DNA of 64,000 nucleotides from Calidifontibacter indicus (GCF_003386865.1 NZ_QTUA01000001.1:2356001-2420000), one strand, 5' to 3'. Numbered from the stretch's first letter, positions 29,129 through 38,592 are shown. Notes: generated by a model not told the origin, from the sequence alone. Numbers and translations are program-made.

Positions 29129-30346
29129 GTGACCGAGGTGGACATGGCCTGGTTGGCGGTGTCGGGCGTCGTGCTGGTGATCGCGGCCGGGGCCGTGGCA
29201 CTGCTGCGTTGGCGTCGACGCGACCAGGAGTTCGTCGGAGTCACGCCGGGTGTCGTTCCGGCACCCGGTCAGCCGCGCCGCGTCCGACGAGTGCGCGGCG
29301 GGCAGGAATGGAAGGGGCCGGTCGCGGTCGCCTTCGCGCCGCCGGCCGGCATCGGCCCGGCGGTGGCGGGCACCGTGGTCGACGGCAAGGTCGACGGACG
29401 TGACCTCGCGGCGATGCTGGTCGATCTGTCGTTGCGCGGGTTCTTCACCCTCGAGCCGCTGAGCGGTGACGGCACCAAGGGACGCGCCAAGGACGGGTCG
29501 GCGAAGTCCGATTGGTTGTTCGTGCGCAATCAGAACCCACCTCGGGAGCCGGTCTCGCCCGCCGAGCGGCGGATGCTCGACGCGGTGTTCTCGCACGGCG
29601 ACCAGGTGCCGCTGTCGACCCTGAAGGACAACCTCGGGCTGAGCCTGCGCGAGGCGCAGATCGACCTGTACCGCGAGATGATCGACCGCGGCTGGTATCG
29701 CAAGCACCCCCGCTCGCGCAGCGCCTGGACCACCCTGTTCGGCATCCTCATGTTGATCGTCACTGCGGTGCTCGCCGGCGGCGCGTACTCGGTCTACGCG
29801 CGTGACGACGACCCGTATCTGTTCGCCCTCCCGGTGGCGACGCTGGTGGCGTCCGTGTTGTTGTTCACCCTGGGTCGCGGACGGTCGGCCCGCACCGCAG
29901 AGGGCACCGCCGCACGCATCCAGACGCTCGGGTTCGAGCGGTACCTCGCAACCGCCGAGGCCGACCAGATCCGCTACGAGGAGGCCGCCGGCCTCTTCAC
30001 CCGCTATCTGCCGTTCGCGATCGTCTTCGGGTTGGCCGATCGGTGGGCGAAGGTCGTCGGCGACGCGCTGCGTCAGGGTCGCCTCGAGCGGGGTCTCGAC
30101 AACCTCGAATACGCATCCGACCTCACCAGCATGGGCATGGATGCCATCTCCCTGATCGGCGACGTCGGCCAAGGCATCGGCGCTCTGATCGATCTGGGAG
30201 GCGACATCGACGTCGGCCTGTTGGACATCTCCGACGCGTTCGAGAGCTTCACCTCCTCGGCGTCCGACCTGTTCGACAGCGCCGACGGCTGCTCCGACGG
30301 GTGCGACGGCTGCGACGGGTGCGACCTCGGCTGCATCGACTTCTGA
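29129..30346 (+). CDS. DUF2207-type membrane protein with cysteine-rich C-terminal tail
   Basis: A 405-residue protein. A transmembrane helix lies at ~5-25 (VSGVVLVIAAGAVALL), then a soluble region with VAGTVVDGKVDGRDLAAMLVDLSLRGF, typical for the DUF2207 cytoplasmic part, then two adjacent helices near 210-250 (TLFGILMLIVTAVLAGGAYSV and ALPVATLVASVLLF). After IRYEEAAGLFTRYLPFAI comes a Gly/Asp-rich stretch and a tail with five cysteines at 388, 392, 395, 398 and 402 in CSDGCDGCDGCDLGC. It could bind metal. GAGGGGAT precedes GTG 29129. Function is unknown. Confidence 0.78.
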   Translation: MTEVDMAWLAVSGVVLVIAAGAVALLRWRRRDQEFVGVTPGVVPAPGQPRRVRRVRGGQEWKGPVAVAFAPPAGIGPAVAGTVVDGKVDGRDLAAMLVDLSLRGFFTLEPLSGDGTKGRAKDGSAKSDWLFVRNQNPPREPVSPAERRMLDAVFSHGDQVPLSTLKDNLGLSLREAQIDLYREMIDRGWYRKHPRSRSAWTTLFGILMLIVTAVLAGGAYSVYARDDDPYLFALPVATLVASVLLFTLGRGRSARTAEGTAARIQTLGFERYLATAEADQIRYEEAAGLFTRYLPFAIVFGLADRWAKVVGDALRQGRLERGLDNLEYASDLTSMGMDAISLIGDVGQGIGALIDLGGDIDVGLLDISDAFESFTSSASDLFDSADGCSDGCDGCDGCDLGCIDF

Positions 30347-30363
30347 GGATCGCTGAAGCCGGC

Positions 30364-31368
30364 TCAGAGCCAGCGACGCCGCCGGAACGACCACCACATC
30401 GCCAACGACCCCAGCACGATCGTCACGACACTGACCCACAGCCCGAACTCCTTCTGGAAGCCGGGATAGGGCACGTTCTGCCCGAACCATCCGGTGATCG
30501 CGGTCGGCACGGCGATGATCGCGGCCCATGCGGCGAGCTTGCGCATGGTGGTGTTGAGTCGGGCGTCCTGCAGCGACAGGTTCGTCTCGAAGACCGAGGT
30601 GACCATGTCGCGCAGCGACTCGGTCCATTCGGCCGCTCGCAGGATGTGGTCGTAGAGGTCCTCGTACCAACTGTCGAGTTCGGTGTTGGTGCGGCCGCCG
30701 TGGCGCAGCAGCCCGTTGACCACCTCACGCATCGGCAGCACCACCCGGCGCAGCGCGACGAGTTCCTTGCGCAGCGAGTAGACCTGCTGCTGGAAGCCGC
30801 GACCGGTGCGGTTCTCCTCGAAGAGCACGTCCTCGAGGTCTTCGATGTCGTCGTCGAGGGTCTGGATCGTGGCGAAGTGTCCGTCGACGATCGTGTCCAT
30901 CAGGCCGTGCACGAGCGCCCGCGGACCCGCCTTCAGCAGGTCGGAGTTCTCGTCCCAAGCGCGCAACACCGGCTCGATGTCGAAGTCCGACGAGCGGATG
31001 GTGACGAGCGCGCTCGGCAGCACGAAACCGGAGATCCGGTGCGTGCGCAGCCGGTCGCCCTCGAGGTCGGCGAGTCGTCCGGCGAGCTCGGTGGCGTACG
31101 TGGTGAAGAACAGATGGTCGCCGTGTCGGCTGACCTTGGGCCGTTCGTGCGGCGCGAACGCGTCCTCGATCTCGGTGGCCGGCAACCGGAGGGCGTCGAT
31201 GAGCGAGCCGAGAGCTTCCGGTTTCGCGTCGACGACGTCGAGCCAGACGAGCCGGTCGGAGTCGTTGAGAGCGTCGATGATCTCGTCCTTGCGGACGGTT
31301 TCCTCGACCATCGCGCCGTCGCGCCACACCCGGCAACTGACCGGTGACTCGTTGTGATTCACGGCCAC
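30364..31368 (-). CDS. CorA-family magnesium transporter-like protein
   Basis: A 334-residue CorA/ZntB-type protein. It has a large N-terminal cytoplasmic domain, a long helix (residues ~180-270, with NRTGRGFQQQVYSLRKELV) and two C-terminal transmembrane helices ending in a basic RRRRWL. The GMN selectivity motif of CorA is FGQN here (Gln at 297), a variant seen in some divergent branches, so the ion carried is uncertain. Starts at GTG 31368 or 31362; TAGGGT at 31374-31369 would place a leaderless start at 31362. It is convergent with the DUF2207 gene. Confidence 0.83.
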   Translation of the reverse strand: MAVNHNESPVSCRVWRDGAMVEETVRKDEIIDALNDSDRLVWLDVVDAKPEALGSLIDALRLPATEIEDAFAPHERPKVSRHGDHLFFTTYATELAGRLADLEGDRLRTHRISGFVLPSALVTIRSSDFDIEPVLRAWDENSDLLKAGPRALVHGLMDTIVDGHFATIQTLDDDIEDLEDVLFEENRTGRGFQQQVYSLRKELVALRRVVLPMREVVNGLLRHGGRTNTELDSWYEDLYDHILRAAEWTESLRDMVTSVFETNLSLQDARLNTTMRKLAAWAAIIAVPTAITGWFGQNVPYPGFQKEFGLWVSVVTIVLGSLAMWWSFRRRRWL

Positions 31369-31474
31369 ACCCTATGGCGCGTGCGCTGGGAGTTCGCTAG
31401 AAGCACACCCACCTTCGCGCCGGTGGTTCTAGCATCCGGAGCAAGCCACCTCGGGCCCCGTGGAAGGACCTCCC

Positions 31475-32839
31475 ATGTCGATCGACCGCTCCCGCCTGCG
31501 CGACCTGCTCGCATCCGAACGCGCCGAGTACGCGCGGCGCAACCCGCGCTCACGGGAGTTGTACGACGCAGGTGAGCACCTGTTCGGGCGGGTGCCCATG
31601 ACGTGGATGAACAAGGCGGCCGGCGGGTTTCCGCTCGGTCTCGACCGGGCGGACGGCGCCCGGGTCTGGGACCTGGACGGCCACGAGTACATCGACTTCT
31701 GCCTCGGCGACACCGGTGCGATGGCGGGTCACTCCCCCGCGCCGGTCGTCGCGGCAGTGGCGAAACGGTTCGGCGAACTCGGTGGCGCCACCGCGATGAT
31801 GCCGACGCAGGACGCCGAATGGGTTGCGGCCGAGCTGAGTTCGCGATTCGGCGTCGACCGGTGGAGCTTCTCGCTGACCGCCACCGACGCCAACCGCTGG
31901 GTGCTCCGGCTGGTGCGGGCGATCACCGGCCGACCGAAGATCCTGTTCCACAGCTACTGCTACCACGGGTCGGTCGACGAGTCGCTGATCGTGTGTGACG
32001 ACAGCTTCGACGGAGCCGACCGGCCGGGCAATGTCGGTGCGCCCGTCGAGGTGACCCGCACCTCGCGGGTCGCCGAGTTCAACGACCTCGAGGGCCTGGA
32101 GAAGCAGCTTGCCCAGGGCGACGTGGCCGCCATGATGATGGAGCCGGCGCTGACCAATATCGGCCTGATCCTCCCCGAGCCCGGTTACCTCGACGGAGTG
32201 CGCGAGCTGACCGAGCGGTACGGCGTGTTGCTGGTGAACGACGAGACGCACACCTTCTCCGCGGGTGTCGGCGGAGCGACCCGGGCCTGGGGGTTGAAGC
32301 CCGACATCGTGACGATCGGCAAGGCGATCGGCGGCGGAATCCCGATCGGGGCCTACGGCATCTCGTCCGCGCTCGCCGAGTCACTGCTGGCGCGCAGCGA
32401 CCTCGACCTCATCGACATGGGTGGTGTCGGCGGCACCCTGGCCGGCAACGCACTGTCACTCGCGGCGGCGCGGGCGACGTTGTCGGAGGTGTTGACCGCC
32501 GATGCCTTCTCGCGGATGACCGCGCTCGCGTCGTCCTTCACCCGGGGCGTGCAGGACACCATCGACCGCACCGGGGTGCCGTGGTCGATCGCGCAACTCG
32601 GTGCCCGCGCCGAGTACCGATTCGCCTCCCCCGCACCGCGCAACGGCAGCGAGTCGGTCGACGCCTACGACGCCGACCTCGAAGACTTCCTGCACGTGTT
32701 CCTGGCGAACCGGGGTGTGCTGATGACGCCCTTCCACAACATGGCCTTGATGTGTCCGGTGACCACCGAGGCCGATGTCGCTCGGCACACCGAGTTGTTC
32801 GCCGAGGCCGTCGATCTGTTGGTCGGGCCTGCTTCGTAA
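31475..32839 (+). CDS. Class III aminotransferase (glutamate-1-semialdehyde aminomutase-like)
   Basis: A 454-residue PLP enzyme. The PLP lysine is K283 in TIGKAIGGGIPIG, and NDETHTFSAGVGG carries the aspartate that pairs with the pyridine nitrogen. LDRADGARVWDLDGHEYIDF is the usual N-terminal motif. The family includes GSA aminomutase and omega-transaminases; nearby genes show no haem pathway, so a transaminase role is more likely. GGAAGGA at 31462-31468 sets the start at ATG 31475. It is followed 9 nt later by a second PLP enzyme, and the two probably share a transcript and pathway. Confidence 0.87.
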   Translation: MSIDRSRLRDLLASERAEYARRNPRSRELYDAGEHLFGRVPMTWMNKAAGGFPLGLDRADGARVWDLDGHEYIDFCLGDTGAMAGHSPAPVVAAVAKRFGELGGATAMMPTQDAEWVAAELSSRFGVDRWSFSLTATDANRWVLRLVRAITGRPKILFHSYCYHGSVDESLIVCDDSFDGADRPGNVGAPVEVTRTSRVAEFNDLEGLEKQLAQGDVAAMMMEPALTNIGLILPEPGYLDGVRELTERYGVLLVNDETHTFSAGVGGATRAWGLKPDIVTIGKAIGGGIPIGAYGISSALAESLLARSDLDLIDMGGVGGTLAGNALSLAAARATLSEVLTADAFSRMTALASSFTRGVQDTIDRTGVPWSIAQLGARAEYRFASPAPRNGSESVDAYDADLEDFLHVFLANRGVLMTPFHNMALMCPVTTEADVARHTELFAEAVDLLVGPAS

Positions 32840-32848
32840 GGTCGGAGC

Positions 32849-33997
32849 ATGGCGCACGAGATTCTCAACCTGTCGCTCGCCGAGGCACGTGCGACGCACA
32901 CCAGTGTGAAGTGGACGGCGTTCGGTCCCGAGGTCATCCCCTTGTGGGTCGCCGAGATGGACGCCCGACCGTGCGAGCCCGTGGTGCGGGCGATCTCGCA
33001 GGCGGTGCAGCGCGGCGACACCGGCTATGGGTGGGGGCCGCGGTACGCCGACGCGCTGCGCGAATTCGCCTCTGAAACGTGGGGATGGGACGTGCCGCCC
33101 GGTCGCACGACAATCGTCGCCGACGTGATGATCGGCGTGGCCGAGGTGTTGCGCGAGGTCACCGACGCCGACGGCGCGATCGTGGTGTCGTCGCCTTGTT
33201 ACGACTCGTTCCACGGCTTCGTCGACATGCTGCACCGCGCCCCGGTCGACGCGCCCCTCACCGCGCAGGGACGCCTCGACCTCGACGCGATCGGCTCGGC
33301 GTTCGAGCAGGTGGCGGCGACCGGTCGGCGCTGCGCGTACTTGTTGTCGAACCCGCAGAACCCGACCGGCGCCGTACACACCGTCGTCGAGTTGACGCGA
33401 CTTGCACAGTTGGCGAACCAGTTCGGCATCACGGTCGTCTCGGACGAGATCCACGCTCCGCTTGTGCACGAGGGTTCGTACACCCCGTTCCTCACCGTGC
33501 CGGGCGGATCGACCGGCATCACGGTGATCGCGGCGTCGAAGGCGTGGAACCTCGCCGCGTTGAAGGCGGCCGCGGTCGTGACCGGCGCAGATGCACCGTT
33601 CGCCACGATGCACGACGTGCACACCCACGGCGCCAGCCACTTCGGGATCATGGCCCATGTGGCGGCCTTCACCGAAGGACGCCCGTGGCTCGCCCAACTG
33701 AAGCGGGAACTGGACGAGAACCGCCGGCTGGTGTCGACGCTGCTCGCCGAGCACCTCCCGATGGTGCGTTACACCCCGCCCGACTCGACCTACCTCGCCT
33801 GGTTGGACTGTCGCGCAACAGGATTGGGCGACGACCCAGCCACACGATGGCGCACCGAGGCGAAGGTCGCGCTCTCCCCCGGCATCAACTACGCACCCGA
33901 CGCCGGGCGTGGCTTCGCACGACTGAACTTCGCGACCTCCCCCGAGATCCTCACCGAGGCGATCACTCGGATGGGAGCTGTGGCACCGTCACCCTGA
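32849..33997 (+). CDS. MalY/PatB-type C-S lyase aminotransferase
   Basis: A 382-residue fold-type I PLP enzyme. IPLWVAEMDARP at the N-terminus is the MalY/PatB signature; LLSNPQNPTGAV, VVSDEIHAPLVH and AASKAWNLAALKA with the PLP lysine at 231 follow. Members cleave cystathionine or other cysteine S-conjugates to pyruvate, ammonia and a thiol. It is in tandem with the class III aminotransferase. The last 9 nt overlap the convergent DUF222-HNH gene. Confidence 0.88.
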   Translation: MAHEILNLSLAEARATHTSVKWTAFGPEVIPLWVAEMDARPCEPVVRAISQAVQRGDTGYGWGPRYADALREFASETWGWDVPPGRTTIVADVMIGVAEVLREVTDADGAIVVSSPCYDSFHGFVDMLHRAPVDAPLTAQGRLDLDAIGSAFEQVAATGRRCAYLLSNPQNPTGAVHTVVELTRLAQLANQFGITVVSDEIHAPLVHEGSYTPFLTVPGGSTGITVIAASKAWNLAALKAAAVVTGADAPFATMHDVHTHGASHFGIMAHVAAFTEGRPWLAQLKRELDENRRLVSTLLAEHLPMVRYTPPDSTYLAWLDCRATGLGDDPATRWRTEAKVALSPGINYAPDAGRGFARLNFATSPEILTEAITRMGAVAPSP

Positions 33998-35644
33998 TCG
34001 TTCGAAGTCGATCCAGTTGTAGTCGAGGTCGTCCCAGGATCGGCGCTCGTAGGGTGGTGCGTGGGGTGCTTGTGGTGGTGGTGTGCCGGGTGGGGCTGGT
34101 CTGCGGTGGAGGGGTCTGCCGCGTTGGTCGCGGAAGACTGGTAGGCCACCGTTTCGGTCGTCGCCCTGGCCGGGGGTGATGGTGAAGTCGCCGGCGTGGA
34201 GTCGGTCGTGGTGGTGTGGGCAGAGGCTGATGAGGTTGTGCAGGTCGGTGGTGCCGCCGTCGGCCCAGTGGATGATGTGATGGATCTCGATGTAGCGGTG
34301 GGTGGGGCAGCCGGGGAAGCGGCAGCCGCCGTCGCGGTCATCGACGAGGCGTCGGGTGCGTAACGGGACGATGCGTTGGGTGCGGCCGACGTTGACGGGT
34401 GACCCGTCCTTTTCCCAGATCGGGACGAGGAGTCCGTCGCAGGTGAGTTTCGCGGCCATCGAGGGTGGGATCGCTCCGGCGCGGGTGGTCCAGGCGTGGT
34501 GGTCGGTGTCGAGGTGGAACAGCACCCGGTAGGTGTCGGCGCGTCCGGCCACACCAGCGGTGCCGGCGTGCAGGGCGCGGTCCATCGCGGCGACAAGGGC
34601 GTCGGCGAGGGTGATGCGGGGTTTGCCGGCAGCGTCGAGTCCGGTGCCGAACAACAACCCGAGCAACTCCGGGTCGAGCGCACCCGCCGGATCGGCCACG
34701 TCGGCCACGTCGGCCACGTCGGCCACGTCGGCCACGTCGGCCGTGCTGCTTTCGGGCTCGCCGTCGGGCACGTCGTCGGAGTCGTCATCGCCCGATTCTT
34801 CGTCGACGTCTTTGTCGATGACCTCGACGTCGGTGGCCTCGTCCGTGAACTCATCGTCGATGAACGCGTCCGTGAACTCGGTGTCGGCGTGATCGGTGTC
34901 GGCGTGGTTGGTGGTGTGGTGCTCGCGGTCGTTGTCATCGTCGCCGGTGTCGACGTCGTGGGTGTTGTGGCGGGTTGCGGCGAAGAGGAAGTCTTTGACC
35001 TCGCGGAGGGCTTGTTCGATGAGTTCGCCTTGTTCGATGCTGCCTTCGAACCGCAGGTGGTAGCGCTGGTCGGCGAACCAGGACTCCATGCTGGCGGGCT
35101 TGGTCGCCGGGTCCGGGTCAGGAATCGCGTCCTCGTCACAGGGATCGTCGGCGGCGTCGGTGTCGTCGGTGTGGAAGGGGAATGTGCGGACGGCGCGGCC
35201 GAGTTGGCCGACGTCGGTGTGGGGTGCCAGGCGGGTGACTGCTTCTTCGTACGGGGCGGGGACGTGTCGGGCGATGATGACCAGTTGGTGGAAGGTCATC
35301 GCGGTGGTGTCGAACGCCGTCATCGCGTGTGGGAGTTCGTGGGCGCGGGAGGCGACCTGCACGATGTCTTTCGCGGCGGCCCGGGAGACACCCGCGAAGC
35401 AGGTGAGCCAGTGTTCGGGTGAACGGATGCCCGACCCGGCCCAATGCTGTTCGTCCAGGCTGATGCGGGTGAGGTGGACCAGGTGCCGGTAGGCGGCGGT
35501 CAGGACACCCGAGGCGGCTTCCAGGTCGTACCGCGCCGCGCACGCCGCGTCACCCTGGGACAAGCCCGGCTGGGTGCAACCGAACGGCGGATCGGATTGT
35601 GTCTCAACCGATCCCGCTCCTGCGAACCCCTCGTCCAGCTCCAT
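33989..35644 (-). CDS. DUF222 and HNH endonuclease domain protein (13E12-repeat family)
   Basis: A 551-residue protein. The N-terminal DUF222 region (~25-240) includes GSGIRSPEHWLTCFAGVS and FHQLVIIARHVPA. A long Asp/Thr-rich acidic linker (~190-310) ends in repeated Val-Ala-Asp triplets. The C-terminal HNH nuclease (~437-490) has CRFPGC, IEIHHIIHWADGG and CPHHH. Such proteins are found in many copies in actinobacteria and are called 13E12 repeats in mycobacteria; their targets are unknown. I chose ATG 35644 because the longer frame would run through the tRNA. No clear ribosome site is seen. Confidence 0.87.
   Translation of the reverse strand: MELDEGFAGAGSVETQSDPPFGCTQPGLSQGDAACAARYDLEAASGVLTAAYRHLVHLTRISLDEQHWAGSGIRSPEHWLTCFAGVSRAAAKDIVQVASRAHELPHAMTAFDTTAMTFHQLVIIARHVPAPYEEAVTRLAPHTDVGQLGRAVRTFPFHTDDTDAADDPCDEDAIPDPDPATKPASMESWFADQRYHLRFEGSIEQGELIEQALREVKDFLFAATRHNTHDVDTGDDDNDREHHTTNHADTDHADTEFTDAFIDDEFTDEATDVEVIDKDVDEESGDDDSDDVPDGEPESSTADVADVADVADVADVADPAGALDPELLGLLFGTGLDAAGKPRITLADALVAAMDRALHAGTAGVAGRADTYRVLFHLDTDHHAWTTRAGAIPPSMAAKLTCDGLLVPIWEKDGSPVNVGRTQRIVPLRTRRLVDDRDGGCRFPGCPTHRYIEIHHIIHWADGGTTDLHNLISLCPHHHDRLHAGDFTITPGQGDDRNGGLPVFRDQRGRPLHRRPAPPGTPPPQAPHAPPYERRSWDDLDYNWIDFERSG
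34692..34742 (-). repeat. 9-bp tandem repeat coding Val-Ala-Asp
   Basis: Five perfect copies of TCGGCCACG (plus strand, 34692-34736) and a partial sixth. On the minus strand they encode VAD repeats inside the acidic linker of the DUF222-HNH protein. Copy changes stay in frame, so linker length can vary without losing the nuclease domain. Confidence 0.9.
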
Positions 35645-35778
35645 GAACAAAGTCTGCCACCCACCACCGACAACCTCCGCAGGCAAGCATTCGGCCTGTG
35701 CACAGCCAGCGGGTGGGAACCGATTCGTCGGCCCGCCACCGTGTCGGCTACCATTTCCGAGGTTCGGCAACGAGCCGA

Positions 35779-35852
<74 letters not shown>

Positions 35853-35854
35853 CT

Positions 35855-35882
35855 GAAAACCCGCGGATTTCCGCGGGTTTTC
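35855..35882 (+). terminator. Intrinsic terminator of tRNA-Pro
   Basis: A 12-bp stem, GAAAACCCGCGG (35855-35866) and CCGCGGGTTTTC (35871-35882), with a 4-nt loop ATTT. The descending arm ends in a T run. It lies directly after the tRNA. Confidence 0.85.
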
Positions 35883-36497
35883 GCGTTTCAGAAGGCGTTT
35901 TTCATGAAGTCTCCGAATCCGCGACAGGATTCGTGACAGGGAAACGAGGTCTGAGGATGGCTGGAACAGTCACGCAGGGGCAACGTTCAGCTTGGTCTGG
36001 ACGGGGTCGAGCCGACCGCCCGTCGCACCAGCACGGCGTGGATACCGGAACACGCACCCTGCTCAGCCTCCAAGCAACGCAGATGGAAACAGCCGCCCAC
36101 AGCCTCATGGAACAGGCGCGCGCTCTTGGTGAAACAGTCGCCAGAGACAACGACCCTCACCACGGTCAGACCCTCAGCGCAGTTCGCGCGTACACCGTCG
36201 GCGAGGCGTCGCTGGTGGAGGTTCATTCTGGCTCATGGAGTCCGACCCCTCGATCGGCGCACGCCGACCCGCAGCAACTCTGGTGCTGGCCACCGCCGCG
36301 ACTTGCGGGTTAGGTGTCAGCTACCTCGCCGACCAATCCCACCGCACCTTCGTGGCTACCACGCCCGTGAGCCGTTGGGCGTCGTCCAGCGCACCGGGCC
36401 GGGCCTTCGCAGGAACATTAGCTGCGCCCGCAGGCCGTCCTGCCGGACGAACGAGGGGATACTTAGTGGGTTGTTCAATTACCTGAAGGGAATCTCG
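35883..36497. other. 615-bp stretch without a convincing gene
   Basis: Open frames on both strands here give low-complexity or unrecognisable peptides, for example one starting at ATG 35957 (MAGTVTQGQRSAWSG) and one at 36235. None has a good ribosome site plus known similarity. The position after a tRNA is a usual integration site, but I find neither an integrase nor a copy of the tRNA 3' end. A TGAAGGGAAT ribosome site at its right edge belongs to the PfpI-type gene. It may be an old remnant. Confidence 0.4.
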
Positions 36498-37199
36498 ATG
36501 ACCTCCGTACTGATGATTCTGTCCGCCGCCGACCACTGGACGCTCAAGGACGGCAGCAAGCACCCGACCGGCTTCTGGGCCGAGGAGTTCCTGGCGCCTT
36601 ACAACAAGTTCAAGGAGGCCGGCTGGGACGTCGTCGTCGCGACGCCCGGCGGGCAGAAGCCGACGGTCGACCAGACCAGCCTCAGCGTCAAGGGCGGTCT
36701 CCTGCCCAACAAGATCGCCACGCTGAAGGACGAACTCGCCCGTCTCGCAACGGTTCTCGACGCGCCGGAGAACCTCTCGAATGTTGACCCTGACGCGTTC
36801 GACGTGGTCTTCTACCCCGGTGGCCACGCCCCGATGGAGGACCTCGCGTACGACGAGGTGTCCGGCGCGATCATCCGGAAGCGTATGGAGTCAGGCCGTC
36901 CGCTGGCCCTGTTGTGCCACGCGCCGGCCGCGATCCTCGCCGCTCAGAACGCCGACGGCACCTCGCCGTTCGCCGGTTACAAGATGACCGGCCTGTCGAA
37001 CGCCGAGGAGACGCTCAACGGTCTCGCCAAGAAGGCGAAGTGGCTGTTGCAGGACAAGCTGGAGGAAGCCGGCGTGGAGTACGAGAAGGCCAAGCTGCCG
37101 ATGCGTCCGCACGTCGTCGTCGACCGGAACGTCTACACCGGCCAGAACCCGCAGTCGTCCGAGGACCTCGCCGACCGCATCATCGCCGACGTGAGCTGA
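36498..37199 (+). CDS. DJ-1/PfpI family protein (Hsp31-like glutamine amidotransferase fold)
   Basis: A 233-residue DJ-1/PfpI protein. MTSVLMILSAADHWTLKDG at the N-terminus, FYPGGHAPMEDL, and the nucleophile elbow LLCHAPAAIL with the reactive cysteine, all fit the larger Hsp31-like branch, which acts as a glyoxalase III, deglycase or chaperone. Which activity applies is unknown. GAAGGGAA precedes ATG 36498. A hairpin at 37216-37248 ends the unit. Confidence 0.86.
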   Translation: MTSVLMILSAADHWTLKDGSKHPTGFWAEEFLAPYNKFKEAGWDVVVATPGGQKPTVDQTSLSVKGGLLPNKIATLKDELARLATVLDAPENLSNVDPDAFDVVFYPGGHAPMEDLAYDEVSGAIIRKRMESGRPLALLCHAPAAILAAQNADGTSPFAGYKMTGLSNAEETLNGLAKKAKWLLQDKLEEAGVEYEKAKLPMRPHVVVDRNVYTGQNPQSSEDLADRIIADVS

Positions 37200-37215
37200 T
37201 CGCGTTCGAGTATCG

Positions 37216-37248
37216 GGGCGGCCGCGTGGAACATCCACGTGGCCGCCC
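37216..37248 (+). terminator. Hairpin terminator after the PfpI-type gene
   Basis: A 15-bp stem with one G-T wobble, GGGCGGCCGCGTGGA (37216-37230) and TCCACGTGGCCGCCC (37234-37248), with a 3-nt loop. It is 17 nt after the stop codon and lacks a T run. Confidence 0.65.
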
Positions 37249-37369
37249 TGCCGTACGGGCCGGGTGTTCAACCATGGCGCAGTGACGTCCTTCAGGCGCG
37301 AATCGTGACCACATGGGCTGTTCGTCCCGGGTTGCGGTCAACGCATTCGGGCGTGACGAGGCTGCAACC

Positions 37370-38392
37370 TCAGTGGCCGCCGGGAAGAACGTCCTTCACC
37401 CGATCGAGCAACGACTTGTCCTCGCCGCCCTGTGCCCACGGCGGGTCGTGCGGAAGCGGACCCATCGGGTCGGCGTCCTTCGGCTCCGCCGTGCGCTCGG
37501 CCAGCGAACGCTGGATCGCCTCACGCATCGGTATCAATCGGTGCCCGTCCGGCAGCAGTTCGCGGACCCCCGGCCCGCCGTCGCCACAAACCATGTCGTG
37601 GTGCAGGCTCTCGACCAGCGCTTCGACGGTGGGTTTCGGCACGTCGATCAATGTGGCAACCAGTGACCCCACCAGTCCGGTCGGCAGGAGCGGCACGTTG
37701 ACCTGCGGTCGCTTGAGATCGGCGACGTCGGCGTACAGGTCGAGCAGATCGGCGTACGGCATCGACTCGGGCCCGCCGACGTCGAAGTGTCGCGAGGGGC
37801 CATCGATCGTGAGCGCACCCACCAACGCCTGGATCGCGTCGACGACCGCAATCGGCTGCACGTCGGAGTTCATCCAGTCCGGAACCGTCTGCAGCGGCAT
37901 CCGTTCGCTGACCTGACGGATGATCTCGAACGACGTCGACGCGCTGCCCAGCAGCACGGCAGCCCGCAACGTGATCACGGTCGCCGAACTGGCGGTCAGG
38001 ATTCGTTCCACCTCGAGGCGCGAGGTGATGTGCTCGGACAGTTCACTCTCGGGAACGTCGGGGACGATCCCGGACAGGTAGACGACCCGCTGCACACCGT
38101 GCAATTCGATTGCGCCGCGGACGAGTTCGGCAGCCTTGCGGTCGTTGTCGGCGAAGTCGTCGCCACCCATCCCGTGGATCAGGTAGTAGATGGCGTCGAC
38201 GCCGACGATCGCGTTCTCCACGTCGCTCTGGTCGAGCACATCCATCTCGACGGTCTCGACCTGATCGCTCCACCACGGGTAGACGTCCTCGTCCGCCGTC
38301 TTGGTGGTGCGGACATCGTGGCCCGCCTTCAGCAGTTCGGGCACCAGTCGTCCACCCACGTATCCGGTCGCGCCGGTCACAAGAATCTTCAT
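37370..38392 (-). CDS. NAD(P)-binding atypical SDR protein (copy 1)
   Basis: A 340-residue protein. The N-terminal Rossmann motif is VTGATGYVGGRLVPELL, followed by YYLIHGMGG and RVVYLSGIVPDVP. It belongs to the NAD(P)H-binding atypical SDR group, which lacks a clear YxxxK catalytic pair. A paralogue lies on the opposite strand at 39887-40915; the two share segments such as RSRLEVE or SRLEVE, WMNS, VVDA and LVGAL. GAGAGGAAGA precedes ATG 38392. The substrate is unknown. Confidence 0.83.
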   Translation of the reverse strand: MKILVTGATGYVGGRLVPELLKAGHDVRTTKTADEDVYPWWSDQVETVEMDVLDQSDVENAIVGVDAIYYLIHGMGGDDFADNDRKAAELVRGAIELHGVQRVVYLSGIVPDVPESELSEHITSRLEVERILTASSATVITLRAAVLLGSASTSFEIIRQVSERMPLQTVPDWMNSDVQPIAVVDAIQALVGALTIDGPSRHFDVGGPESMPYADLLDLYADVADLKRPQVNVPLLPTGLVGSLVATLIDVPKPTVEALVESLHHDMVCGDGGPGVRELLPDGHRLIPMREAIQRSLAERTAEPKDADPMGPLPHDPPWAQGGEDKSLLDRVKDVLPGGH

Positions 38393-38592
38393 CGTTCGTC
38401 TTCCTCTCGGTTCGGGGTCGTGCCACGACGTCCGGGCACGACGCATCGCGACGCGGCGCCGCGTCCGGGCGGGGAGGACGCTGCTCGGCCTGTCACCGGC
38501 CGATCGAGCGGCACCGCTGTTACCGGATGCCGTCCGAGAGTGCCGCGCGGCACCCATCCGTCACCGTAGGGGACGCCGGCAGCAGGCAAGGG

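Noticed and set aside
35957-36313. Plus-strand frame starting MAGTVTQGQRSAWSG
   Set aside because: No known similarity, no ribosome site, and composition is unlike neighbouring genes.
36235-36486. Plus-strand frame starting MESDPSIGARRP
   Set aside because: Low-complexity Ala/Gly/Arg peptide; the ribosome site nearby belongs to the gene at 36498.
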